64,000 nt of DNA. It comes from an uncultured Methylocystaceae bacterium. GTDB lineage: Bacteria > Pseudomonadota > Alphaproteobacteria > Rhizobiales > Beijerinckiaceae. The position numbers and the translations under genes are program-made. The stretch is taken from assembly GCA_937870755.1 (NCBI GenBank), contig CALMZV010000027.1:248001-312000 (forward strand). The letters run 5' to 3'. Positions 18,251 through 26,676 of the stretch are shown here, one piece after another. The notes below the pieces were generated by a model. It was not told the DNA's origin. It saw only the letters and a list, made by a program, of their open reading frames with translations, and did no database searches. Numbering within the stretch: position 1 is the stretch's first letter; each line of letters begins with the position of its first letter.

Positions 18251-19879
18251 ATGGAAACGATGCCCAGAACGTGGAGCGACCCGCGCGTTCCCGCGCCCGA
18301 AGATTGCGTGCTGCGCCCGCTACTCGAGCGCCGCGCGGCGGAAGCGCCCTTGAAAACGTTCGCCCGTTTCGCAGACGGCGGCGAATGGACCTACGCCGAC
18401 ATGCTGGTCGACGTGCGCGCGACCGCCGCCGGCTTTCAGGCGCTCGGCGTCCGGCAGGGCGACAATGTTCTATCCTGGCTGCCGAACGGACGCGACGCCA
18501 TTCGCGTCTGGTTCGCGCTCAACTACATCGGCGCCGTCTACGTGCCGATCAACCTCGCCTATCGCGGCCGCATTCTCGAACACGTGGTGGAGAATTCGGA
18601 CGCGGCGCTGATCGTGGCGCATGCCGATCTTCTCCCGCGCCTTGCCGACATCGCGCGCGCGCAGCTGCGGCAGGCTGTCGTCATCGGCAAGTCCGCCGTC
18701 GCGCCGATCGATGGGCTGTCGATCCATCCCGCCGCCGCGCTCGACGGCGATGGCGCCAAACTCGCGCCGCTTGTGCGCGACGTCATGCCCTGGGACACGC
18801 AGACGATCATCTACACGTCGGGCACCACCGGACCCTCGAAGGGCGTTCTGTCGTCCTATCTGCAGGCGTGGTCGATGGGCTACGGCGCCTTCTCGTTCAT
18901 CACCGGCGACGATCGATACATGGTCAACCTGCCGATGTTCCATGTGGGCGGAACCATCGCCGTCTACACCATGCTGGCGAACGGCGGCTCGATCGCGGTG
19001 GTCGACGCGTTCGACACCGCGTCGTTCTGGCGCGTGATGCGGGAAACGCAGTCCACAGTCGTCGTGCTGCTCGGCGTGATGACGCCGTTTCTCGTCAAAC
19101 AGCCACCGAGCCCGCAGGACCGCGACCACCCGCTGCGCATCGCCATCATGGTGCCGCTGTGCGAGGATGCGCAGGCATTCTCGGACCGTTTCGGATGCGA
19201 CGTCTACACCGTCTTCAACATGACGGAGATTTCGACGCCGCTCGTCTCCGGCCGCAACCCCGCGCCGCTCGCCACCTGCGGGCGGCCGCGCGCGGGCGTC
19301 GAGGCGCGCATCGTCGACGCGAACGATTGCGAAGTGGCGCGCGGCGAGATTGGCGAACTCATCCTGCGCACGGATGCGCCGTGGGCGATGAACCACGGCT
19401 ACAACAAGAATCCCGAAGCGACCGCGCGCGCCTGGCGCAACGGCTGGTTCCACACCGGCGACGCGTTCCGCATGGACGCCGACGGAAACTACTTTTTCGT
19501 CGACCGCATGAAAGACGCCATTCGTCGGCGCGGCGAGAACATCTCCTCCTTCGAGGTGGAGACCGAGGTCTGCGCCCATCCGGCGGTGAAGGAGGCGGCG
19601 GCCGTCGCGGTCGCCAGCGAATTCGCTGAAGACGAGGTCATGGTCGCCGTCTCGCTCGCCGAGGGCAAGACGCTCGACCCGGAGGAACTCATCCGCTTTC
19701 TTCTGCCGCGCATGGCGCATTTCATGGTCCCGCGTTTCGTGCGCATCATCGATGAACTGCCGAAGACCCCGACGCAGAAGGTGCAGAAACATCTGCTGCG
19801 CAGCGAGGGCGTGACCGGCGACACATGGGACCGCGAAAAGGCGGGCATTGTCGTCAAGCGCGAGAAGATCGGCGCCTGA
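18251..19879 (+). CDS. AMP-dependent acyl-CoA synthetase (CaiC-like)
   Basis: 542 residues from ATG 18251 (a second ATG at 18260 is possible; neither has a strong ribosome site). Seen: phosphate loop YTSGTTGPSKG, FNMTE adenine motif, hinge VDRMKDAIRRRGEN and the C-terminal PTQKVQK lysine, as in crotonobetaine/carnitine-CoA ligase relatives. It should activate an acid to its CoA thioester. Divergent from the second Liv transporter and followed 23 bases later by a carboxyltransferase gene on the same strand. Confidence 0.87.
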   Translation: METMPRTWSDPRVPAPEDCVLRPLLERRAAEAPLKTFARFADGGEWTYADMLVDVRATAAGFQALGVRQGDNVLSWLPNGRDAIRVWFALNYIGAVYVPINLAYRGRILEHVVENSDAALIVAHADLLPRLADIARAQLRQAVVIGKSAVAPIDGLSIHPAAALDGDGAKLAPLVRDVMPWDTQTIIYTSGTTGPSKGVLSSYLQAWSMGYGAFSFITGDDRYMVNLPMFHVGGTIAVYTMLANGGSIAVVDAFDTASFWRVMRETQSTVVVLLGVMTPFLVKQPPSPQDRDHPLRIAIMVPLCEDAQAFSDRFGCDVYTVFNMTEISTPLVSGRNPAPLATCGRPRAGVEARIVDANDCEVARGEIGELILRTDAPWAMNHGYNKNPEATARAWRNGWFHTGDAFRMDADGNYFFVDRMKDAIRRRGENISSFEVETEVCAHPAVKEAAAVAVASEFAEDEVMVAVSLAEGKTLDPEELIRFLLPRMAHFMVPRFVRIIDELPKTPTQKVQKHLLRSEGVTGDTWDREKAGIVVKREKIGA

Positions 19880-19902
19880 ACGTTGCAATCCGGGATCTGG
19901 AC

Positions 19903-21480
19903 ATGACGCACAGGGAAAAGTCGGCGCGCGATGCGCTCGCCGAGATCGAGGCCGCCCGCGCGGAACTGATGGACGAAGCGCGGCCGCTGGCGGTGGAGAA
20001 ACTGCATGCGCGCGGACGTCTGACGGCGCGCGAACGCATCGCTCGCCTGGTGGATGCGGATTCGTTCGAGGAGATCGGCGGGTTTGCGGCGGACGAAGTT
20101 CCGCGCGGCGCCGAACCTGCGCGCCGCCGCGCGCCGGCCGACGGCGCCGTCGTCGGCACGGCGCGCGTCGATGGTCGGCCGATCGCGCTGGTCTCGCAGG
20201 ATTTCAGCGTCTACGGAGGTTCCATCGGCAGCCTCGGCAGCGACAAGATCCATCGCATTCTGCAAGTGGCGATCCGCCGTGGCATGCCGATGGTGATGTT
20301 GCTCGACGGCGGCGGCCATCGCATTCAGGGCGGTCAGAATTCACGCCATTTCGCGCACGCCAACACCATGTTTCACGATCTCGCGCGCGCCTCCGGCTGG
20401 ATACCGATGGTGGCGCTGATGCTGGGCGCGGGCTTTGCGGGTCCGACGAACTATGCAGGCCTGGCCGATTTCGTGGTCATGGTGCGCGGCCTCTCCACCA
20501 TGGGGCTCGCCGGCCCTGCGCTGGTGAAGGCCGGCACGGGCGAGGACATAGACGCGCTGCAGCTGGGCGGCGCCGAGGTGCAGGTTGACAAGCAGGGCAT
20601 CGCCGATCTCGGCGTCGCCAACGAGGAAGAAGCCTTCGCCGCCGCGCGCCGCTTCCTCTCCTTCCTGCCGGCCAATGCGCGTGCGCCCGCCGCGCTGACG
20701 CCGACCGACGATCCCAGCGACCGCGCCGACGAACTGCTGCTCGACATCGTTCCCGCCTCTCCGCGCGGTGTGTTCGACGTGCGCAAGGTCGTCGCCAGCG
20801 TCGCCGATCGCGACAGCGTGTTCGAATTGAAGCCGACATTCGCCGCCAACATCGTCACGTCGTTCGCGCGGCTGGCGGGACGGCCCGTCGGTTTCGTCGC
20901 CAACCAGTCGCGCCGGCGCGGCGGCATGCTCGATTCCAACGCGTGCGACAAGATGGCCCATTTCATCGCGCTATGCGACGCCTTCGGCCTGCCGCTGATT
21001 TCGCTCATCGACATTCCGGGCTTCTACATCGGTTCAAGCGCGGAAGGTCAATCGCTGGGACGGCGCAGCGCCAAGCTCATTTACGAATGGGGCCACGCCT
21101 CCGTGCCGCGCATTTCGGTCGTGCTGCGCAAAGGCTACGGCCTCGGCTATTTCGCGATGAACGGCGGACGCGCGTTTGCGGCGGAAGCCTGTTTCGCGTG
21201 GCCCTCGGCGGAAATCTGCCCCATGTCGATCGAGGGCGCGATCGACGTCGCCTTCCGCAAGGAATATTTGGCCGCGCCGGACCCGCAGAAGCGCCGTCAG
21301 GAAATGATCGAGGAGACGCGTGCGGTCACCGGCGCGCTGTCGGCGGCGGAAGGTTTCGGCATCGACGATGTGATCGATCCGCGCTCCACGCGCCGTCGGC
21401 TGATCGAGATTCTCGCGCAGGCGCCCGAACGCCACCCGGAAGACCACCCGCCAAAATATCGCTCCATCGCGCCGATCTGA
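19903..21480 (+). CDS. Acyl-CoA carboxylase carboxyltransferase (beta) subunit, copy B
   Basis: 525 residues. Carboxyltransferase pattern with LDGGGHRIQGGQ, GLADFVVMV, a long conserved GFVANQ and IDIPGFYIGSSAEGQ. It is closer in layout to copy A (11905) than to the copy coupled to biotin carboxylase at 25039. It appears cotranscribed with the upstream acyl-CoA ligase, implying carboxylation of the activated acid, but no biotin carboxylase is encoded in this unit. Confidence 0.85.
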   Translation: MTHREKSARDALAEIEAARAELMDEARPLAVEKLHARGRLTARERIARLVDADSFEEIGGFAADEVPRGAEPARRRAPADGAVVGTARVDGRPIALVSQDFSVYGGSIGSLGSDKIHRILQVAIRRGMPMVMLLDGGGHRIQGGQNSRHFAHANTMFHDLARASGWIPMVALMLGAGFAGPTNYAGLADFVVMVRGLSTMGLAGPALVKAGTGEDIDALQLGGAEVQVDKQGIADLGVANEEEAFAAARRFLSFLPANARAPAALTPTDDPSDRADELLLDIVPASPRGVFDVRKVVASVADRDSVFELKPTFAANIVTSFARLAGRPVGFVANQSRRRGGMLDSNACDKMAHFIALCDAFGLPLISLIDIPGFYIGSSAEGQSLGRRSAKLIYEWGHASVPRISVVLRKGYGLGYFAMNGGRAFAAEACFAWPSAEICPMSIEGAIDVAFRKEYLAAPDPQKRRQEMIEETRAVTGALSAAEGFGIDDVIDPRSTRRRLIEILAQAPERHPEDHPPKYRSIAPI

Positions 21481-21500
21481 CGCTTGCGCCAGACGTCTTC

Positions 21501-21545
21501 GCGATGAGCGCGTGGCCGATGAGCGTGAGGCCGATGAGCGTGAGG
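21501..21545. repeat. Three 15-base tandem repeats in a convergent intergenic region
   Basis: Copies at 21501-21515, 21516-21530 and 21531-21545; the last two are identical (CCGATGAGCGTGAGG) and the first differs at a few positions. They sit between the convergent carboxyltransferase and thiolase genes. The rest of this 177-base gap shows no gene or clear terminator. Confidence 0.75.
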
Positions 21546-21657
21546 TGAAGTCGAACATTTCCGACTTCGCACGATGCGACGAGCGATCCAGGGTCCACGC
21601 CACGGCCCTGGAGCGCTTCGCGCCTCTTGCGACCAACGCAGAGAGAATGTCTCCGGG

Positions 21658-22887
21658 TCAGGCGCGTTCGAAAATCGCCGCGATGCCCTGCCCGCCGCCG
21701 ATGCACATGGTCTCGAGACCATACTTGCCTTTGCGGCGATGCAGCTCGTGCATCAGATTCGCCAGAATGCGCCCGCCGGTCGCGCCGATCGGATGGCCGA
21801 GCGAAATGCCCGAACCGTTGACGTTGAGAATCTCGCGCCTTTCATCGTCGTCCGACCAGCCCCAGCCCTTCAGCACCGCCAGCACCTGCGATGCGAATGC
21901 TTCGTTCAGTTCCACGAGGTCGATGTCGCTCCACTTGAAGCCGGTGCGCGCGAACAGCCGCTCCACCGCCGGCACCGGGCCGATGCCCATGCGCGACGGA
22001 TCGCATCCGGCCGCCGCCCACGAGACGAACCATCCCATCGGCTCCAGTTTCAGTTCGGCGAGCTTGTCTTCCGCCACCACGAGGCAGGCCGCCGCCGCGT
22101 CGTTCTGCTGGCTGGCGTTGCCCGCCGTCACCACGCCGCCCTTCTCGATGGCGCGCAGCGCGCCGAGCGTCTCCATCGACGCGTCGGGACGATATCCCTC
22201 GTCGTGCGCGAAGATTTTCGGGTCGCCCTTCTTCTGCGGCACGCCGACCGGCACGAGTTCGTCCTTGAACTTGCCTTCCTTCCACGCGGCGGCCGCGCGC
22301 TGATGGCTCTTGACGGCGTAGGCGTCGCAGGCCTCGCGGCTGATGTCGTAGTCCTTGGCGAGATTTTCCGCCGTCTCGATCATGCCGGAGATGACGCCGA
22401 ACCGGCTGATCGGCTGGCTCATCACGCGCCCGCGCGTAAGGCGGTCGTGCATGGTGACCGAGCCGGAGCGCGCGCCGTTGCGCATGTCGGTGGTGTAATA
22501 TTCCACATTGCTCATGCTCTCGACGCCGCCGGCGACCACGACGTCCGCCGCGCCCGTCTGCACCATCATCGCCGCATCGACGATCGCCTGCAGACCGGAA
22601 CCGCACCGCCTGTCGAGCTGGTAGCCGGGCACGGTGATCGGCAGATCCGCCGCCAGCGCCGACCAGCGCGCGATGCACGGCGCCTCGCCGTTGCCGTAGC
22701 CTTGCGCAAACACCACGTCGTCGATCCGCGCCGGATCGATTTTCGAACGCTCCACCAGCGCGCGCAGAATGACGGCGCCGAGGTCGCCCGCCGTCATGCT
22801 CGCCAGCGAACCCTGGAACTTGCCGACGGCCGTGCGCATCGGCATGACGATGGCCGCACGCCGCAGCCCGTTGGTGTTACCGGCCAT
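21658..22887 (-). CDS. Thiolase (acetyl-CoA C-acyltransferase)
   Basis: 409 residues. Seen: nucleophilic C95 in RRCGSG, NVNGSGISLGHPIGATG with the catalytic histidine, and CIGGGQG with the second active cysteine close to the C-terminus. It cleaves or condenses 3-ketoacyl-CoA with acetyl-CoA. GAGGAG lies just before the ATG at 22887. It lies downstream of the carboxylase operon but behind an intrinsic terminator, so it has its own promoter. Degradative versus biosynthetic role is not decidable here. Confidence 0.92.
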   Translation of the reverse strand: MAGNTNGLRRAAIVMPMRTAVGKFQGSLASMTAGDLGAVILRALVERSKIDPARIDDVVFAQGYGNGEAPCIARWSALAADLPITVPGYQLDRRCGSGLQAIVDAAMMVQTGAADVVVAGGVESMSNVEYYTTDMRNGARSGSVTMHDRLTRGRVMSQPISRFGVISGMIETAENLAKDYDISREACDAYAVKSHQRAAAAWKEGKFKDELVPVGVPQKKGDPKIFAHDEGYRPDASMETLGALRAIEKGGVVTAGNASQQNDAAAACLVVAEDKLAELKLEPMGWFVSWAAAGCDPSRMGIGPVPAVERLFARTGFKWSDIDLVELNEAFASQVLAVLKGWGWSDDDERREILNVNGSGISLGHPIGATGGRILANLMHELHRRKGKYGLETMCIGGGQGIAAIFERA

Positions 22888-22981
22888 GATGGGTCTCCTC
22901 GCAAAGTTTCGCCGGAACCTCTGGCAGACGCGCCGCCGTCGGTAAAGCGGAAAGCGCCCGGAGCGCCGACATGGGCCGCAC

Positions 22982-23017
22982 AAAAACGCACGATTTCGCA
23001 TAGCGGAATCGTGCGTT
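22982..23017 (-). terminator. Rho-independent terminator of the carboxylase operon
   Basis: On the minus strand a 15-pair stem (arms AACGCACGATTCCGC and GCGAAATCGTGCGTT, one mismatch, loop TAT) is followed directly by a run of five T (22982-22986 on the plus strand read as A). It lies 25 bases after the stop of the biotin carboxylase gene. This is the clearest intrinsic terminator in the window. Confidence 0.85.
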
Positions 23018-23041
23018 CGACTGTCGGACAGATAGACCCGG

Positions 23042-25042
23042 TCAGGCGTCGTCCGCCGCCGCCTCGATCTCCACGACGATGCGCCCCATGACAGCTTGTT
23101 CACCCTCGCTCACATGCACGGCGGACACCACCCCGGCGACGGGAGCGGCGTGCACGTGCTCCATCTTCATTGCTTCCAGCGTCACCAGCGGCTGGCCGCG
23201 CGACACCTGCTCTCCCGGTTGCACGAACACTGCGACCACACGGCCGTTCATCGCTGCGCGCAACTTGCCGTCGCCACCGGCTGTGTCGGCAGGTTCGGGC
23301 CGCGCGAGCGTGAGATCGTGCGCGGCGACCGTCGCGCCGTTGTACAACATATAGAGCCGGTCGCCGTCGCGCAGGAACGTCGCCGCGCTGTTCAACCCCT
23401 CGTAGCGAAACGCGATCTCGCTTGCGCCGACGCGGTCGACCGAGACAGACCGACGCTCCGCGCCTTCGACGATCTCGTAGCTTCCGTCGCGCTGCCGGCC
23501 GATCTCAATCTCGTGCAGCTTGTGGTCGCGTTCGATGCGCATGGGCAACGGGAACGACGGCGTAAGCGCGCGACCGGCGCGCCATTCGAACGCGCCGCGT
23601 CCCGTTATGTAGAGCACGAGCGCGGCGAGAGAGGACGGATCGAGCCCGCCCGCCGTCTGCGCGCGCAACGCCTCGCCCTGTTGCGCGATGAATGCGGTGG
23701 TCGCGCCGCCCGCCGCGAAGGTCGGGTTGCGCAGACAGGCGGCTAGAAACGCCTGGTTCGTCGTCACGCCGAACGCCAGCGTTCGATCGAGCGCATGCGC
23801 CAGCTTCAGCCGCGCCTCGTCGCGCGTGGCGCCGTAGGCGACCAGTTTTGCGATCATCGAATCGTAGAATGGCGGAATGTCGGCGCCCGACTCCAGCGCA
23901 TGTTCGGCGCGCACGTTCCCGGGCATCTCCCACCGCAGCATGCGGCCGGACTGCGGCATGAAATCGTGGCCGGCGTCCTCCGCGCACAACCGCACCTCGA
24001 TCGCGTGTCCAACCAGTTTCACGTCGTCCTGCACGATCGCCAACGGCTCGCCGGCCGCGATCCGCAGTTGCAGTTCGACCAGATCGAGTCCGGCGATCGC
24101 CTCCGTCACCGGATGCTCCACCTGCAGCCGGGTGTTCATTTCCATGAAATAGAACGCGCCGGACGAATCGAGCAGAAATTCGAGCGTGCCCGCGCCCTCG
24201 TAGCCGATCGCCTTCACGGCTTTCACCGCCACCTCGCCCATGCGCGCGCGCAACTCGGGCGACACTGCGGGCGACGGCGCTTCCTCGATCACCTTCTGAT
24301 GGCGGCGCTGCACGGAACAGTCGCGCTCGCCGAGATGGATCGCATTGCCGTGGCGGTCGCCGAACACCTGGATTTCGATATGGCGCGGCTCGACGATGGC
24401 GCGCTCAAGAATGACGGTCGGATCGCCGAACGCGCCCTGCGCCTCCGACTGGGCACGCTTGAGCATGTCGGGAAAGGACGCCGCGTCCGGCACAAGACGC
24501 ATGCCGCGCCCGCCGCCGCCCGCCGTCGCCTTGATCATGACCGGAAAGCCGATCCTGCCGGCCTCCGCCGCCAGCACGTCCTCGTTCTGGTCGCCCTGGA
24601 AGCCCGGCACGCACGGCACGCCGGCCTTCATCATGATCGCCTTGGCGCCCGCCTTGTCGCCCATCGCGCGGATCGATTCCGCCGACGGCCCGACGAACAC
24701 CAGACCCGCCGCACGGCAGGCAGCCGCGAAATCCTCGTTCTCGGCGAGAAATCCATAGCCCGGATGCACCGCATCGGCGCCGCTGCGTCTGGCCGCCTCG
24801 ATGATCGCGTCGATCCTGAGATAGGACTGCGCCGGCAGATTGTCGCCGATATGCACGGCCTCGTCCGCCTCGCGCACGTGGCGCGCGTCGCGGTCGGCTG
24901 TCGAATAGACGGCGACGACGCCATAGCCCATGCGGCGCGCGGTGCGCATGACGCGCAGCGCGATCTCGCCCCGGTTCGCGATGAGAATCTTCTTGAAGGG
25001 AGTGCGTTTCATGGAGGCTGCGCCTGTCGTCGTTGCGGTCAT
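23042..25042 (-). CDS. Acyl-CoA carboxylase alpha subunit (biotin carboxylase and biotin carrier)
   Basis: 666 residues, usual for propionyl-/methylcrotonyl-CoA carboxylase alpha chains. Order: biotin carboxylase N-domain (IANRGEIALR at 21-30), ATP-grasp with GGGGRGMR, catalytic EMNTRLQVEHPVTE, a linker/BT domain, and a C-terminal biotin carrier with AMKMEH, biotinylated lysine K626. The ATG at 25042 overlaps the stop of the beta subunit gene (ATGA); an internal ATG at 25012 lacks a ribosome site. It is the only biotin carboxylase in the window and may serve three different beta subunits. Confidence 0.93.
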   Translation of the reverse strand: MTATTTGAASMKRTPFKKILIANRGEIALRVMRTARRMGYGVVAVYSTADRDARHVREADEAVHIGDNLPAQSYLRIDAIIEAARRSGADAVHPGYGFLAENEDFAAACRAAGLVFVGPSAESIRAMGDKAGAKAIMMKAGVPCVPGFQGDQNEDVLAAEAGRIGFPVMIKATAGGGGRGMRLVPDAASFPDMLKRAQSEAQGAFGDPTVILERAIVEPRHIEIQVFGDRHGNAIHLGERDCSVQRRHQKVIEEAPSPAVSPELRARMGEVAVKAVKAIGYEGAGTLEFLLDSSGAFYFMEMNTRLQVEHPVTEAIAGLDLVELQLRIAAGEPLAIVQDDVKLVGHAIEVRLCAEDAGHDFMPQSGRMLRWEMPGNVRAEHALESGADIPPFYDSMIAKLVAYGATRDEARLKLAHALDRTLAFGVTTNQAFLAACLRNPTFAAGGATTAFIAQQGEALRAQTAGGLDPSSLAALVLYITGRGAFEWRAGRALTPSFPLPMRIERDHKLHEIEIGRQRDGSYEIVEGAERRSVSVDRVGASEIAFRYEGLNSAATFLRDGDRLYMLYNGATVAAHDLTLARPEPADTAGGDGKLRAAMNGRVVAVFVQPGEQVSRGQPLVTLEAMKMEHVHAAPVAGVVSAVHVSEGEQAVMGRIVVEIEAAADDA

Positions 25043-26655
25043 GGACGCGCCACCGAGAATTGCATGGGTTGCGGATTGCGCGCATCGCCCTCGCGGCAGA
25101 TGGCGAGAACATTCGCGAGCACGGCGCGCGTGTCGCGCGGGTCGATCACGCCGTCGTCGAGCACGCGCGCGCTGGTCGCGAACACGTCCATCTGGCTGTC
25201 GAACACGCCGGTGATCATCTTCTTCATATTGTCGAGCTGTTCGCGGTCGACCGTCGCGCCCTTGCGCAGCGCGCCGGCCTCCGCCACGATGGCCATCGTC
25301 TCGGCCGCCTGCTCTCCGCCCATCACCGCCGTCTTGGCGTTGGGCCACGAGAAGCAGAACCGCGGATGGAAACCGCGCCCGCACATGCCGTAATTGCCGG
25401 CGCCGAACGAAGCCCCGCAATACAGGGTGATCTGCGGCACCGTCGCGCTGGTGACGGCCTGAATCATCTTCGAGCCGTGCTTGATCATGCCGCCTTCTTC
25501 ATAGGCCTTGCCGACCATGTAGCCCGTCGTGTTGTTCATGTAGAGGATCGGCGTGCGCGACTGGCAGCACGCCTGGATGAAATGCGTCGCCTTGTTGGCG
25601 CCGTTGGGATCGAGCGGCCCGTTGTTGGTGATGATGCCGATGGGAAAACCCTCGATCATCGCGTGGCCGCACACGGTCGCCGGACCGTAGTTGGGCGCGA
25701 ACTCCGTGAAATCGGAATCGTCGACGAACCGCGCGATCGCCTGCCGCATGTCGACCGGCCGCTTGTGGTCCATCGGCATGATGCCGAGCAGTTCCTCCGC
25801 GTCGTAGCGCGGCGGGTTGAAAGCGCGCCCGTTCGAGGCCGGACGATCCCAGTTCATCTTCGCCATGATCTCGCGCGCGATGCGCAGCGCGTCGCGATCG
25901 TCCTCCGCCAGATAGTCGCCCAGGCCCGAAATGGTCGTATGCATCTCGGCGCCGCCGAGCTCCTCCTCGGTCGCGATTTCGCCGGTCGCCGCCTTCAAGA
26001 GCGGCGGCCCGGCGAGAAAGGCGCGCGTGCGCCCGCGCACCATCACGATGTAGTCGGACAGGCCCGTCTGATAGGCGCCGCCCGCGGTCGAGGAACCGTG
26101 CGTGACCGTCAGGACCGGCAGGCCCGCCGCCGACATGCGCGCCAGATTGCGGAACGTGTTGCCGCCGCGCACGAAATCCTCCACGCGATAGCGCAGCAAG
26201 TTGGCGCCCGCGCTTTCGACGAGCTGCACGAACGGCAGCTTGTTTTCGATCGCCATTTCCTGCACGCGCAGCGCCTTGTCGAGGCCCATCGGCTGCAACG
26301 CGCCCGCGTCGATGCCCGCATCGCTCGCCGAGATCATGCAGCGCACGCCCGACACGAAGCCGATGCCGGAGATGACGCCGCACCCGGGCACGCTCTTGTC
26401 CGGGTCCGGCTTGTCGAACATGTAGCCGGCGAGCGTCGACAGTTCGAGGAACGGCGTGTCGGGATCGAGCACGAGCGCCACGCGCTCGCGCGGCAGCAAT
26501 TGCCCGCGTTTGTGGAAACGGTCTTTCGCCCGCGCGGAAGCGTCCGCCGCGCGCCGTTCCAGCATGCGCATGCGCTCTATGAGCGCGAGCATGCCCGCGC
26601 GGTTCGCCTGAAACGCCTCGCTCGATGTCGAGACCGTGCTTTCGATGATGGCCAT
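25039..26655 (-). CDS. Acyl-CoA carboxylase carboxyltransferase (beta) subunit, copy C
   Basis: 538 residues, methylcrotonyl-/geranyl-CoA carboxylase-like length and order: FHKRGQLLPRERV near residue 50, LVESAGANL, THGSSTAGGAYQTG, then NNGPLDPNGANKATHF and a C-terminal GASFGAGNYGMCGRG. It transfers CO2 to an acyl-CoA. Translationally coupled to the alpha subunit downstream, so this pair is a complete two-subunit carboxylase. The substrate cannot be fixed without a comparison of the acyl pocket. Confidence 0.9.
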   Translation of the reverse strand: MAIIESTVSTSSEAFQANRAGMLALIERMRMLERRAADASARAKDRFHKRGQLLPRERVALVLDPDTPFLELSTLAGYMFDKPDPDKSVPGCGVISGIGFVSGVRCMISASDAGIDAGALQPMGLDKALRVQEMAIENKLPFVQLVESAGANLLRYRVEDFVRGGNTFRNLARMSAAGLPVLTVTHGSSTAGGAYQTGLSDYIVMVRGRTRAFLAGPPLLKAATGEIATEEELGGAEMHTTISGLGDYLAEDDRDALRIAREIMAKMNWDRPASNGRAFNPPRYDAEELLGIMPMDHKRPVDMRQAIARFVDDSDFTEFAPNYGPATVCGHAMIEGFPIGIITNNGPLDPNGANKATHFIQACCQSRTPILYMNNTTGYMVGKAYEEGGMIKHGSKMIQAVTSATVPQITLYCGASFGAGNYGMCGRGFHPRFCFSWPNAKTAVMGGEQAAETMAIVAEAGALRKGATVDREQLDNMKKMITGVFDSQMDVFATSARVLDDGVIDPRDTRAVLANVLAICREGDARNPQPMQFSVARP

Positions 26656-26676
26656 GTGTGGAGATCGTTCCTCGTG

